Shown piece by piece: positions 1-7,239 of a stretch of 30,044 nt of DNA. Made by a program: the position numbers and the translations under genes. Where the stretch lies: assembly GCA_910579455.1 (NCBI GenBank), contig CAJTUT010000014.1, positions 1 through 30,044 of the forward strand, in the 5' to 3' direction. This DNA is from an uncultured Bacilli bacterium. GTDB lineage: Bacteria; Bacillota_I; Bacilli_A; RF39; UBA660. Below the pieces are notes generated by a model. It had not been told where the DNA came from and did not search any database. It saw only the letters and a program-made list of their open reading frames with translations. Numbering within the stretch: position 1 is the first letter of the stretch; every line of letters starts with the position of its first letter.

Positions 1-78
1 TATGAAAAATCAGATATTAGAAAACAAGGAAATTTTGTATCAGCTTATACTTATAGTACAGCAAGTTCAACAAAATGA
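1..78 (+). CDS. C-terminal end of an unknown protein (cut by window edge)
   Basis: Frame 1 is open from the first base to a TGA at 76-78, giving 25 residues that end in a Ser/Thr/Ala-rich tail (AYTYSTASSTK). The next ORF starts with an ATGA overlap at 75-78, the usual sign of two genes in one operon, which is the main reason to believe this frame. The product cannot be identified from so short a tail. Confidence 0.4.
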   Translation, partial: YEKSDIRKQGNFVSAYTYSTASSTK

Positions 79-218
79 AGATACTTGATTTTTATTTAAA
101 ACTTTCTTTTGATAAAGGATCTTTATCGCATAAAAATTTAAAGACATTAGGAAGTAATCTAAGAGAGATTATAAAACTTTATTATGCATGGTTAAAGAAA
201 AATAAGAAAAAGAAATAG
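75..218 (+). CDS. 47-aa basic hypothetical protein
   Basis: The ATG at 75 overlaps the stop of the upstream partial frame by 4 bp (ATGA), suggesting translational coupling; no clear Shine-Dalgarno is seen. The product begins MKILDFYLKLSF and ends in a lysine-rich tail (WLKKNKKKK). There is no membrane segment or motif I recognise. It closes the upstream transcription unit, and the following 120 bases are very AT-rich with no gene. It could be a chance frame; the coupling and the ordinary amino-acid make-up are the only support. Confidence 0.35.
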   Translation: MKILDFYLKLSFDKGSLSHKNLKTLGSNLREIIKLYYAWLKKNKKKK

Positions 219-336
219 TTTATATTATTATTTGTAATATACAAAATGTCAGTTATAAAAAACAGAGAGAAATTTCATTATAATTATTCAAAATAAAAAT
301 AAATCACTTTTCAAATGGATAGAAGTATGTTATATT

Positions 337-347
337 TATAATATAAT
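337..347 (+). promoter_or_regulatory. candidate -10 region for the tyrS T-box transcript
   Basis: Two overlapping TATAAT hexamers (337-342 and 342-347) lie just upstream of the T-box leader. No good -35 is seen at 17 bp, so the exact promoter is uncertain. Confidence 0.35.
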
Positions 348-354
348 TTTCAAT

Positions 355-550
355 GAGTAATGATCAGTAGTATTTTTAACTATTTTTAGAGACTTAGTGG
401 TAGGTGAAAACTAAGATGTTTAAAAATATGAAATACAAATTATGAGAAAAATCGTATATCGCGTTAAGATATTTGAGGTGGCTTAGGCTATAAATTAAGG
501 TGGTACCACGAACTATTCGTCCTTATTAATAGGGATGAATAGTTTTAATT
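355..550 (+). promoter_or_regulatory. Tyrosine T-box riboswitch (leader of tyrS)
   Basis: The leader carries the near-invariant T-box sequence AAGGTGGTACCACG at 497-510, which pairs with the acceptor end of uncharged tRNA in the antiterminator. It is followed at once by a terminator hairpin. Upstream, a distal Stem I arm CTTAG (393-397) pairs with CTAAG (411-415) around a GGTAGGTGAAAA loop typical of T-boxes. A TAC triplet at 434-436 sits in an A-rich bulge where the specifier loop is expected, matching the Tyr codon and the tyrS gene downstream. Uncharged tRNA-Tyr should favour antitermination and switch on the downstream genes. The 5' boundary is approximate. Confidence 0.93.
511..550 (+). 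terminator. T-box intrinsic terminator
   Basis: AACTATTCGTCC (511-522) pairs with GGATGAATAGTT (533-544) with one G-U pair, followed by a T-rich run. Its 5' arm directly follows the T-box sequence, so antiterminator and terminator exclude one another. Confidence 0.9.
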
Positions 551-564
551 TTAGGAGGGATTTA

Positions 565-705
565 ATGTATATAGAATATGAAGTAAGAGTATTAGAAATT
601 GATAAGGCAAGTATTACTACAAAAGATATGGATCGAATATATTTAGATTATGGATATAACTTACAAGATATTAAAGACCGTAAATTAGAGGAGGATAGAA
701 AATGA
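565..705 (+). CDS. 46-aa ORF, probable internally deleted CYTH-domain gene
   Basis: A strong Shine-Dalgarno (AGGAGG, 553-558) stands 6 bases before the ATG, and the stop overlaps the tyrS start as ATGA (702-705), so it should be translated and coupled to tyrS. The first 13 residues, MYIEYEVRVLEID, look like the N-terminus of CYTH-fold proteins (class IV adenylate cyclase-like), whose first strand carries the E-x-E-x-K/R motif; here EYEVR. The last part, with DRIYLDYGYNLQDIK, resembles the extreme C-terminus of the same family. About 110-130 residues between them are missing, including nearly all the catalytic tunnel, so I read it as a collapsed remnant kept as a small ORF. The family assignment is from memory of the motifs; chance similarity is possible. 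Any function would be as a leader peptide or coupling device for tyrS, which is inference. Confidence 0.55.
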   Translation: MYIEYEVRVLEIDKASITTKDMDRIYLDYGYNLQDIKDRKLEEDRK

Positions 706-1934
706 CATTATTTGAAGATTTAACATGGAGAGGTTTAATAAAGGACACGGCAGGAGAAGATATTGCTGATCAGTTAAATCAGGGAGGATTAACTTTTTAT
801 ATTGGAGCCGATCCATCTGCAGATAGTTTGCATATTGGGCAGCTTCCTACTTTTTTGGTTGCTGAGAGATTAAGAAGAGCAGGACATACTCCTATTATTT
901 TGGTAGGAGGAGCAACTGGTCGTGTTGGTGATCCCAGGGGGACTAATGAAAGAGAAAAATCAAATGTAGAAGTTGTGGAACGTAATTTTTTAAAGATTAA
1001 GACACAAATGAAAAAATTGTTTGGAGAAGATACCTTAGTAGTCAATAACTACGATTGGTTTCAGAATTATAACTTTATTGATTTTTTACGAGATGTTGGT
1101 AAATATGTCAATGTATCATATATGATTAATAAAGATTTAGTAAAAAGGCAAATGGAATCGGGGATTTCTTATGCAGAGTTTTCTTATATGTTGATACAAG
1201 GATATGATTTCAAGTATATTCATGATCATTATGGAGCGAAATTACAATTTGGTGGTTCTGATCAATGGGGAAACTTAACGACTGGAATTGAATTGATTAG
1301 AAAATTAAACAATGAAGAGGTGTATGCCTTTTCCTGTCCCCTAACTCTTGATTCTACCGGAAAGAAGATTGGAAAAAGCGAAGGGAATGCCTTATGGTTA
1401 GATAAAGAAAAAACATCTAGTTATGAATTATATCAATTCCTGGTGAATTTTGAAGATGCTATGATGGAAAACTATTTAAAGGTTTATACTTTTTTATCTA
1501 AAGAGGAAATAGAAAGTGTATTGGAAGTACATCATAGGCAACCAGAAAAAAGAATTGCCCAAAAAACCTTAGCTTGCGAAGTAATTACTTTCTTACATGG
1601 TGAAGATGAATATCATCAAGCAGTAAAAATTAGTGAAGCTTTGTTTAGTGGAGAAATCTCTAAATTAAATGGTAAACAAATTGAAATGGCTTTTCAGGGG
1701 TTAACCCCATTAGAAATTAGTGAAGGAATTTTTCTTATCGATCTATTAGTAGAAAAGGCAATTTGTAAAAGTAAAAGAGAAGCACGGGAGTTTATTACGA
1801 ATGGATCTATTACTATCAATGGACAAAAGGTGAAAGATATAGATTGTCAAATTACAAAAAATGTTTCTATAGAACAAAAATACGTTGTAATAAGACGTGG
1901 AAAAAAGAAATATTATATCATGAAATTTAAATAG
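702..1934 (+). CDS. tyrS: Tyrosyl-tRNA synthetase
   Basis: This is a class I aminoacyl-tRNA synthetase that charges tRNA-Tyr with tyrosine in the cytoplasm. The 410-residue length is normal for the bacterial TyrRS. Visible signatures are the HIGH-type motif LHIGQ (residues 43-47), the tyrosine pocket region around YIGADPSADS, the FGGSDQWGN stretch of the active site, and the KMSKS-type loop KIGKS (222-226). The C-terminal 60 residues (from about 345) form the S4-like RNA-binding domain (SKREAREFITNGSITING). The start is set by GGAGG (691-695) and by the 4-bp overlap with the preceding small ORF. Expression is controlled by the T-box leader upstream, whose specifier reads TAC. The gene is followed after 13 bases by an unrelated membrane-anchored protein. 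Confidence 0.98.
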   Translation: MTLFEDLTWRGLIKDTAGEDIADQLNQGGLTFYIGADPSADSLHIGQLPTFLVAERLRRAGHTPIILVGGATGRVGDPRGTNEREKSNVEVVERNFLKIKTQMKKLFGEDTLVVNNYDWFQNYNFIDFLRDVGKYVNVSYMINKDLVKRQMESGISYAEFSYMLIQGYDFKYIHDHYGAKLQFGGSDQWGNLTTGIELIRKLNNEEVYAFSCPLTLDSTGKKIGKSEGNALWLDKEKTSSYELYQFLVNFEDAMMENYLKVYTFLSKEEIESVLEVHHRQPEKRIAQKTLACEVITFLHGEDEYHQAVKISEALFSGEISKLNGKQIEMAFQGLTPLEISEGIFLIDLLVEKAICKSKREAREFITNGSITINGQKVKDIDCQITKNVSIEQKYVVIRRGKKKYYIMKFK

Positions 1935-1947
1935 AGGTGATTATGAT

Positions 1948-3171
1948 ATGAGTAGTAGGTTAAAAAAAATAATGAAATATACTGTAATTGTTTGCCTTAT
2001 AATTTTAATTATTGATTTAGTTATTATTATCTATGCAGGAAAAATGATGAAGAAAGATAAATCATATTTTGATAGTATCAACTCATTTGAAATAGTAGAT
2101 TCCGATATCATTTCTGTTGGAAGCAATAATAATAATGATAAAAAACAAGAAAAAGCTAAGATTACTAAATATGATAGAGAACAGAATAAGATTTGGGAAA
2201 AACTTTATAATAAGGGGTATAATAGTAGCTTCTTTGCCGTGAAAAAAGATAAAGAGAATTATATTGCAGTTGGAAATTATGAATCCACCAAGGATGAACA
2301 CAGAGATAAAATTCGTTCGGCATTAATTGTAAAATACGACAATAATGGAGAAATTATTTATGAAAATGATTTTCAAGTATTGGGAAATTCAAAATTTATG
2401 AATTTATTAGTATTAGAGGATGGTTATTTAGTGGTAGGACAGAGTATTTATGAGAATATGACTTTAGGTCTATCTAATGAGGGAGGTGCCATCTTAATTA
2501 AATATGATAAAGAATTAAATGAGGTTTGGAGGAGCAATTATGGTGGATCTAAATCAGGAATTTATAATGATTTATTAATATTAGATGATAATATATATAC
2601 AGTGGGTAAAGATGCCTCTAACGTAGGAATTATCTCAAAGTATGACTTAGATGGAAATAGACTCACCACGGTAAATTATGAGTCAACAGATAGCTTTGGA
2701 TTTACTGGTATTGCAGAAATAGATAAGCATTTATTTATAGTAGGAGCAAAAAAAGTAAAAAAGGATAAAACAGATTATGATACAGACGCTTTAATAGTTG
2801 AATATGATATGGATTGCAGCCTCGTAAGAGAAGAGACCTATAAAGGAAAAGGTAAAGAACGATATAATAAAGTGATCAGTGATCATGACAACTTAGTAAT
2901 ATCAGGACAAACCGGGATTTATAATAAGGAAAAGTCAACAAATAAAAAGGCCATATTCCAATATAATGGAATCTTTGCAAAGTATAGCAGGGATTTAAAA
3001 GAACTAAAGGTTGTAGAATATGAAAATGAAGTAGATGATTATTTTACTGATATTAAACAAATGGATAACCGTTATGTTATTAGTGGCTATTCTACCTATG
3101 ATGAAAAGAATTATCTTGCTAAATTTATCATTTATAGTAAAGCAGGGAAATTAATTGGAACGGGTTTATAA
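1948..3171 (+). CDS. Membrane-anchored repeat protein, probable extracytoplasmic beta-propeller
   Basis: The start follows an AGAGGTG Shine-Dalgarno at 8 bases. Residues 1-11 are basic, residues 12-31 form one strong hydrophobic helix without a lipobox Cys, and the rest is soluble, so the bulk should lie outside the membrane as a signal-anchored protein. After residue 45 the chain falls into units of about 55-60 residues with a recurring pattern: a hydrophobic strand ending in G (YIAVGNYES, YLVVGQSIY, IYTVGKDAS, LFIVGAKKV, LVISGQTGI, YVISGYSTY), then a strand such as ALIVKYDNNGEIIYE or AILIKYDKELNEVWR. This looks like the blades of a beta-propeller of the kind found in uncharacterised Firmicutes surface proteins. 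No catalytic motif is visible and the function is unknown. It may be co-transcribed with tyrS, since no terminator lies between them. Confidence 0.8.
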   Translation: MSSRLKKIMKYTVIVCLIILIIDLVIIIYAGKMMKKDKSYFDSINSFEIVDSDIISVGSNNNNDKKQEKAKITKYDREQNKIWEKLYNKGYNSSFFAVKKDKENYIAVGNYESTKDEHRDKIRSALIVKYDNNGEIIYENDFQVLGNSKFMNLLVLEDGYLVVGQSIYENMTLGLSNEGGAILIKYDKELNEVWRSNYGGSKSGIYNDLLILDDNIYTVGKDASNVGIISKYDLDGNRLTTVNYESTDSFGFTGIAEIDKHLFIVGAKKVKKDKTDYDTDALIVEYDMDCSLVREETYKGKGKERYNKVISDHDNLVISGQTGIYNKEKSTNKKAIFQYNGIFAKYSRDLKELKVVEYENEVDDYFTDIKQMDNRYVISGYSTYDEKNYLAKFIIYSKAGKLIGTGL

Positions 3172-3229
3172 AAATACCTAGGAATAGGCCATAAAAAATA
3201 AAATTAAAAGCAAAAGAAAACTCCTAAAA

Positions 3230-3251
3230 GGAGTCTCAGGTTGTTGACAAA
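3230..3251 (+). repeat. Left terminal inverted repeat of the IS
   Basis: GGAGTCTCAGGTTGTTGACA plus AA; the reverse complement of 4507-4528 matches it at 19 of 22 positions, including the terminal TGTTGACAAA. The TTGACA also makes a plausible -35 for an outward-to-inward transposase promoter. Confidence 0.8.
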
Positions 3252-3284
3252 AATATTCAATAACCTTTTAATTATATAATAAGA

Positions 3285-3370
3285 ATGCGAGTGATAATCT
3301 ATTCTCAACAAATACATTGTCATAACTCGCATTTTTTATGTAAAAAGGATAAAATGTAATTGTTGAGAAT
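3285..3370 (+). promoter_or_regulatory. Two overlapping, mutually exclusive hairpins in the IS leader
   Basis: Hairpin A pairs ATGCGAGT (3285-3292) with ACTCGCAT (3325-3332) and is followed by six T, so it looks like a terminator. Hairpin B pairs ATTCTCAACAA (3301-3311), which lies in the loop of A, with TTGTTGAGAAT (3360-3370), which ends just before the transposase ribosome site AGGAG (3371-3375). They interlock and could act as an attenuator or as a guard against read-through from outside the element. This is inferred from base pairing only. Confidence 0.55.
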
Positions 3371-3384
3371 AGGAGTTGAAAAAA

Positions 3385-4499
3385 ATGGCAACGAGCAAAC
3401 AAACCCATAAAAAAGATTGTATAATATTAAGTACATTAGAAGAATAAGTACCAAAGGAGCATTTGGTGAGAAAACTAGATAACTGTATAGATTTTAGATT
3501 TATAGAAGAAATAGTCAAGGATTTATATAGTAAAGGAGGAAGACCAAGTGTACCACCAGTGGTACTTTTTAAATTGATATTTATAAATATTGTGTTTGGA
3601 ATAAATTCAATGAGAAGAACATGTGAAGAATGCAAAGTGAATGTGGCATATAGATGGTTTTTAGGATTATCTATATATGACGATATACCAAACTATTCAA
3701 CATGGAGTCAAGATTATATAAGAAGATATAAAGACAGTGAAGTATCTAATCAAACATTTTGTGATAAAAATGGCTTTGTATTAATAAGTATTACAGCCCT
3801 AGGGAACATATATGATAGTGTAGCTTTCTTCAGGGTGCATAAAGTATTAAATAAAAAATTTAAAGAGAAAATTAAAAATGTATGTTTAGATGCAGGATAT
3901 GTCAATCTAGCAATATGTAGAGAGATTCTTATGTAAGTCACATTCCCTTAATGCCATATAAAAGGTCAATGACAGGAAAAGGATTGTTTAAAAAATATGA
4001 ATATATCTATGACGAATATTATGATTGTTACCTATGCCCGAATAATGAAGTATTATCATATAGTACAACAGATAAAAATGGGTATGAATCATATAAATCA
4101 AATCCTGATAAATGTAAAGAGTGTCCTTTAAGGGATCAATGTACAAAGAAAAAAAATAGTTAAAAGGTAATTACCTGTCATATATGGAGAATATAAAGAA
4201 TAAATGAATGAGAAAAGATATACTAAACTTTGGAAAGATGACTATTCCCTAAGAAAAGAAACAATACAAAGAACCTTTTGAGATTATAAAGAACAACATG
4301 GACTTCGTTTTACAAGAGTTCGTGGTCTCCATAAAAATGAATAAAATACCACGATGATTTTTGCGTGTCATAATCTAAAGAAAATGGCCAATTGGAGATG
4401 GAAAACGATTCCAATTACTGTCATAAATAAAGGCGTTTTCAAGAAAATCGTTCAATTTCTGAATTTCTTCAAACAAAAAGCAGTATATTCAATTTGAAT
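3385..4499 (+). pseudogene. IS1182-family transposase, broken
   Basis: The reading begins at ATG 3385 (AGGAG upstream), hits a TAA at 3445 within the conserved LEE-stop-VPKEHLVRKLD stretch, continues in the same frame through the DUF772-type N-terminal domain (GGRPSVPPVVLFKLIFINIVFG, seen in part as RPSVPPVVLFKL) and stops at 3934. Relative to intact relatives about 90 residues are missing near 3750, between IRRYKDSEV and CDKNGFVL, which removes the first catalytic Asp region (typically FIDGTHIKA). The frame then shifts to PYKRSMTGKGLFKKYEY and the Cys-rich CPNNE...CKECPLRDQC block (3951-4160), stops again, and further fragments carry the C-terminal HGLRFTRVRGL and ACHNLKKMANWRW motifs (about 4300-4400). 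At least two stops, one large deletion and several frame changes make it clearly inactive. Confidence 0.9.
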
Positions 4500-4506
4500 A
4501 TACCAC

Positions 4507-4528
4507 TTTGTCAACAGTCTGAAACTCC
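4507..4528 (-). repeat. Right terminal inverted repeat of the IS
   Basis: TTTGTCAACAGTCTGAAACT plus CC on the plus strand, the inverted partner of 3230-3251 (19 of 22 identical). It lies only 14 bases from the rpsD stop codon on the minus strand. Confidence 0.8.
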
Positions 4529-4541
4529 TAAAAAAGTCTTT

Positions 4542-5144
4542 TTACTTATTATAGAATTCAACGATTAGTGACTCATTAATGTCAGCATTCAGTTCATTTC
4601 TTTCAGGGAATCTTACATAAGTACCTTCAAGTTTTTTCTCATCATATGAGATAAATTCTACTCGTCTATTAACTTTTGATAAAGATTCTGTAACTACTTT
4701 AAGCTCTTTATCTTTATCCTTTAATGAAATGATATCTCCAATTTTTACTCTATAAGATGGAATATCAACTTTTTCACCATTAACAGTGACATGACCATGA
4801 TTGACTAATTGTCTAGCACCACGTCTGGTAGATGCAAAACCAATACGATAAACTAAATTATCAAGTCTTGACTCTAATAGGCGTAAGAAGTTAGTACCAT
4901 GAATACCCTTGATTTTAGCAGCTTCATCAAATGTTTTTCTAAATTGTTTTTCGCTAAGACCATACATGAACCTAACCTTTTGTTTTTCTTTTAATTGAAC
5001 ACCATAGTCAGATAGTTTTCCCTTACGAGCATTACCATGTTGTCCTGGCCCATAAGGGCGGCGAGCTAATTCTTTTCCAGTTTCAGAAAGAGAAAAGCCA
5101 ACACGACGAGCTCTTTTGAATTCTGATCCAGTATATCTTGACAT
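4542..5144 (-). CDS. rpsD: 30S ribosomal protein S4
   Basis: S4 is a primary binder of 16S rRNA that nucleates assembly of the small-subunit body. The product is 200 residues, the normal Firmicutes size, starting MSRYTGSEFKRARRVGFSL and containing the conserved RRPYGPGQHG motif (residues 28-37) and the S4 RNA-binding domain (RLDNLVYRIGFASTRRGARQLVNHGHVTVNG, about 91-121, quoted in part). The N-terminal Cys zinc knuckle of some S4 proteins is absent. The start is preceded by AAAGGAGAA. It is monocistronic and far from the ribosomal protein operons, as in Bacillus, with its own leader and promoter. The IS on its 3' side appears to have invaded its terminator region. Confidence 0.98.
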   Translation of the reverse strand: MSRYTGSEFKRARRVGFSLSETGKELARRPYGPGQHGNARKGKLSDYGVQLKEKQKVRFMYGLSEKQFRKTFDEAAKIKGIHGTNFLRLLESRLDNLVYRIGFASTRRGARQLVNHGHVTVNGEKVDIPSYRVKIGDIISLKDKDKELKVVTESLSKVNRRVEFISYDEKKLEGTYVRFPERNELNADINESLIVEFYNK

Positions 5145-5292
5145 ATAATTCTCCTTTCATCTAATATTACATAAATGCTTAAAGTGATCTAGTCGACCGT
5201 TAGGGAGTTTTTCTTCACCTAATGGCAACGGCTACTAACCTTTTGAAAAACACATTAAAGATCTCTAAATCTGCCATCTAAGTCAATATGCA
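5145..5292 (-). promoter_or_regulatory. Long structured rpsD leader, candidate S4 autoregulatory RNA
   Basis: About 148 nt lie between the predicted start site and rpsD. On the minus strand the leader contains complementary segments CCGTT...AACGG and TTAGG...CCTAA that can enclose an A-rich loop (within 5195-5235), next to GTTAGTAGCC. Firmicutes rpsD is known to be repressed by S4 binding to its leader, and the position and structure fit that; I cannot confirm the family match without a covariance model. Confidence 0.5.
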
Positions 5293-5298
5293 GTATTA

Positions 5299-5327
5299 AT
5301 TATATAAAAATTATATGAGATAGTCAA
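5299..5327 (-). promoter_or_regulatory. rpsD promoter
   Basis: On the minus strand TTGACT (5322-5327) and TATAAT (5299-5304) are separated by exactly 17 bases: a near-perfect housekeeping promoter, as expected for a ribosomal protein gene. Confidence 0.8.
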
Positions 5328-5491
5328 GCTTTTGTTGATAGAATAATTTTCTAATATCATAAATAGTGGATAATTAATTGTTAAAATAAATGGATAAAGG
5401 ATTTAAATATAACAATACGATAAAACAATCTCTTTAAATACTTTATTTTTATTAAAATTTGCGAAATTTGTGGAAAATTATGATAAGTTTG

Positions 5492-5500
5492 TGGTAGAAT
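5492..5500 (+). promoter_or_regulatory. Candidate ezrA promoter (extended -10)
   Basis: TGGTAGAAT is an extended -10 about 27 bases before the ezrA start; no strong -35 is visible. Confidence 0.45.
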
Positions 5501-5526
5501 ATTTTATAAGATAAGAGGTGAATAAG

Positions 5527-7239
5527 ATGAACGGGCAAATATTGGTAATCACAACAGTAGTTTTAATCTGCATTATTATAGTTGTTCTTTGCTTACTTTT
5601 TATCAGAAAAACAGAAAAGAAAAAGTTCGTAGATATTGCTAATGACTTAGAATATAATAAGAACTTGATTACTGGTACCCCTGTTTTATTAGAGTTATCT
5701 AAGATTGAGCCACTTCTAAAAAATGAAACAATGGAAGAGAAATATCATAAATGGCAAGAGCGATTTATTTCAATTAAAGAAAACAAAATCTCTTTAATTG
5801 ATGATCTTTTAATTGATTTAGATACCTATATAGAAAAGCGTGACTTTAAGAACTGTACTTATAAAATAGCAAAGGCAGAACTGGAGATTTATAAGGCAAG
5901 GTCTTCAGCTGATCATTTATTAGAGGAAATCAAAGAAATTACTTTAAGTGAGGAAAAATATAGAAGTATTGTCATTAAATTAAAGACAAAATATAGAAAA
6001 ATAAATAAAGAATATCAAGATCATAAAAACTTATATGAGGAAATGCAAGATGAGATTGAATTGCAATTAGAAAATATTGAGAAAAATTTTTTAGATTTTG
6101 AAAAAGTAATGGAGAAGAATGACTATAACGAAGTAGTACATATCGTAAAAGCCTTAGATATGATGATTGATCATATGAGTATAGTGGTAGAAGAGACTCC
6201 TGATTTATTATTGATGATCAAACAACTACTTCCAAAAAGAATTAAAGAAATTAAGTCTGCAGCGGATGAATTGGCAAAAGAAGAATATCCGCTAGAATAT
6301 CTAAACTTAGAGTATAATATTGAAGAATCGAAAAAGAATATAAATAAAATCTTTGATAAGGTAAAACTCTTAAATTTAGAGGATTGTATGTTTGAACTAA
6401 AAACTATTTTAGATTACTTTGATTCATTATTTGTAGACTTTGAAAAAGAAAGATTAAGTAGAAAAGTCTATGAAGAAATTGAGAAAGATTTTAGTAAAAA
6501 ATTAAATAAAACAAATAGGATAGTAGAGGATATCTATAAGCAATTAGATGATATTAAAAGAATGTACGATTTAAATGAGGAGGATATCAAAATTATTCAT
6601 GATGTGAGAAAAACATTAGTAGTTATTAATGATGATTATAAAAATATTATAGGAAAAGTTGGTGCAACCTCTTCCCCATATTCTATGTTACATAAAGAAA
6701 TTGAGGATTTAACTTATCGATTGAAATTGATGGAAGAGGACTTAGATATTGCTTTAAAATCACTTGGAAATATGCATGATGATGAAGTGAGAGCACGTGA
6801 ACAATTAGAGGAAATAGAAAAATTTTTAAATCAATCTAAACAAAAGATGCGCAGTTATAAACTGCCTGTTATTACAGATAATTATTTTGTGGAGTTAAAA
6901 GAAGCAAATGAAGCAATCAAAGAGGTGATTAAAGAACTTGAGAGAAAACCAATTGTGATTAAAACCCTTAATACAAGGGTGGATACAGCACGGGATTTAG
7001 TCTTAAAATTATATAATACTACGAATGAAATGGTAAAAACGGCTAAATTAGCCGAAAAGTCTATGATCTATGGAAATAGATATCGACCATATTATGATGA
7101 AGTAGAGGAAGGCCTAAATGAGGCAGAAGAGTACTTTAATAAAGGAAAATATAAAGAAGCATTAGATATAGTATTAAGGACTTGTACATTAGTAGATGAA
7201 AATATGTATGGAAGGATGTTGGCAATATATGATAAATAA
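5527..7239 (+). CDS. ezrA: Septation ring formation regulator EzrA
   Basis: EzrA is a membrane-anchored coiled-coil protein that interacts with FtsZ and wall enzymes, restrains Z-ring formation away from midcell and helps coordinate growth with division. The product is 570 residues, the usual size. It has one N-terminal transmembrane helix (about 5-26), a short basic linker, then an all-helical acidic/lysine-rich body made of spectrin-like coiled-coil repeats. Family hallmarks near the N-terminus include the P-V-x-x-E-L-S-K-I segment (PVLLELSKIEPLL) and the W at EKYHKWQERF. A GTG at 5518 is in frame, but GAGGTG (5515-5520) is better used as the ribosome site for ATG 5527, with 6 bases between. 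The next gene starts inside its last codons. Confidence 0.93.
   Translation: MNGQILVITTVVLICIIIVVLCLLFIRKTEKKKFVDIANDLEYNKNLITGTPVLLELSKIEPLLKNETMEEKYHKWQERFISIKENKISLIDDLLIDLDTYIEKRDFKNCTYKIAKAELEIYKARSSADHLLEEIKEITLSEEKYRSIVIKLKTKYRKINKEYQDHKNLYEEMQDEIELQLENIEKNFLDFEKVMEKNDYNEVVHIVKALDMMIDHMSIVVEETPDLLLMIKQLLPKRIKEIKSAADELAKEEYPLEYLNLEYNIEESKKNINKIFDKVKLLNLEDCMFELKTILDYFDSLFVDFEKERLSRKVYEEIEKDFSKKLNKTNRIVEDIYKQLDDIKRMYDLNEEDIKIIHDVRKTLVVINDDYKNIIGKVGATSSPYSMLHKEIEDLTYRLKLMEEDLDIALKSLGNMHDDEVRAREQLEEIEKFLNQSKQKMRSYKLPVITDNYFVELKEANEAIKEVIKELERKPIVIKTLNTRVDTARDLVLKLYNTTNEMVKTAKLAEKSMIYGNRYRPYYDEVEEGLNEAEEYFNKGKYKEALDIVLRTCTLVDENMYGRMLAIYDK

Larger units (their letters stand above)
3230..4528 (+). 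mobile_element. Decayed IS1182-family insertion sequence
   Basis: The element is bounded by imperfect terminal inverted repeats of 22 bp (19 identical) and contains a single broken transposase gene. Both flanks carry the same 12-mer AAACTCCTAAAA (3218-3229 and 4522-4533). This could be a target duplication, although the right copy overlaps the terminal repeat by 7 bases, so the exact ends are uncertain. It lies between the tyrS transcription unit and the 3' end of rpsD on the other strand, and seems to have split the terminator there. At 1.3 kb it is shorter than usual for the family because the transposase has an internal deletion. It cannot be autonomous. Confidence 0.85.

Noticed and set aside
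3230..4533. CRISPR or satellite explanation for repeats around the IS
   Set aside because: Only two inverted ends and one flanking duplicate are present; no regular repeat-spacer array occurs anywhere in the window.
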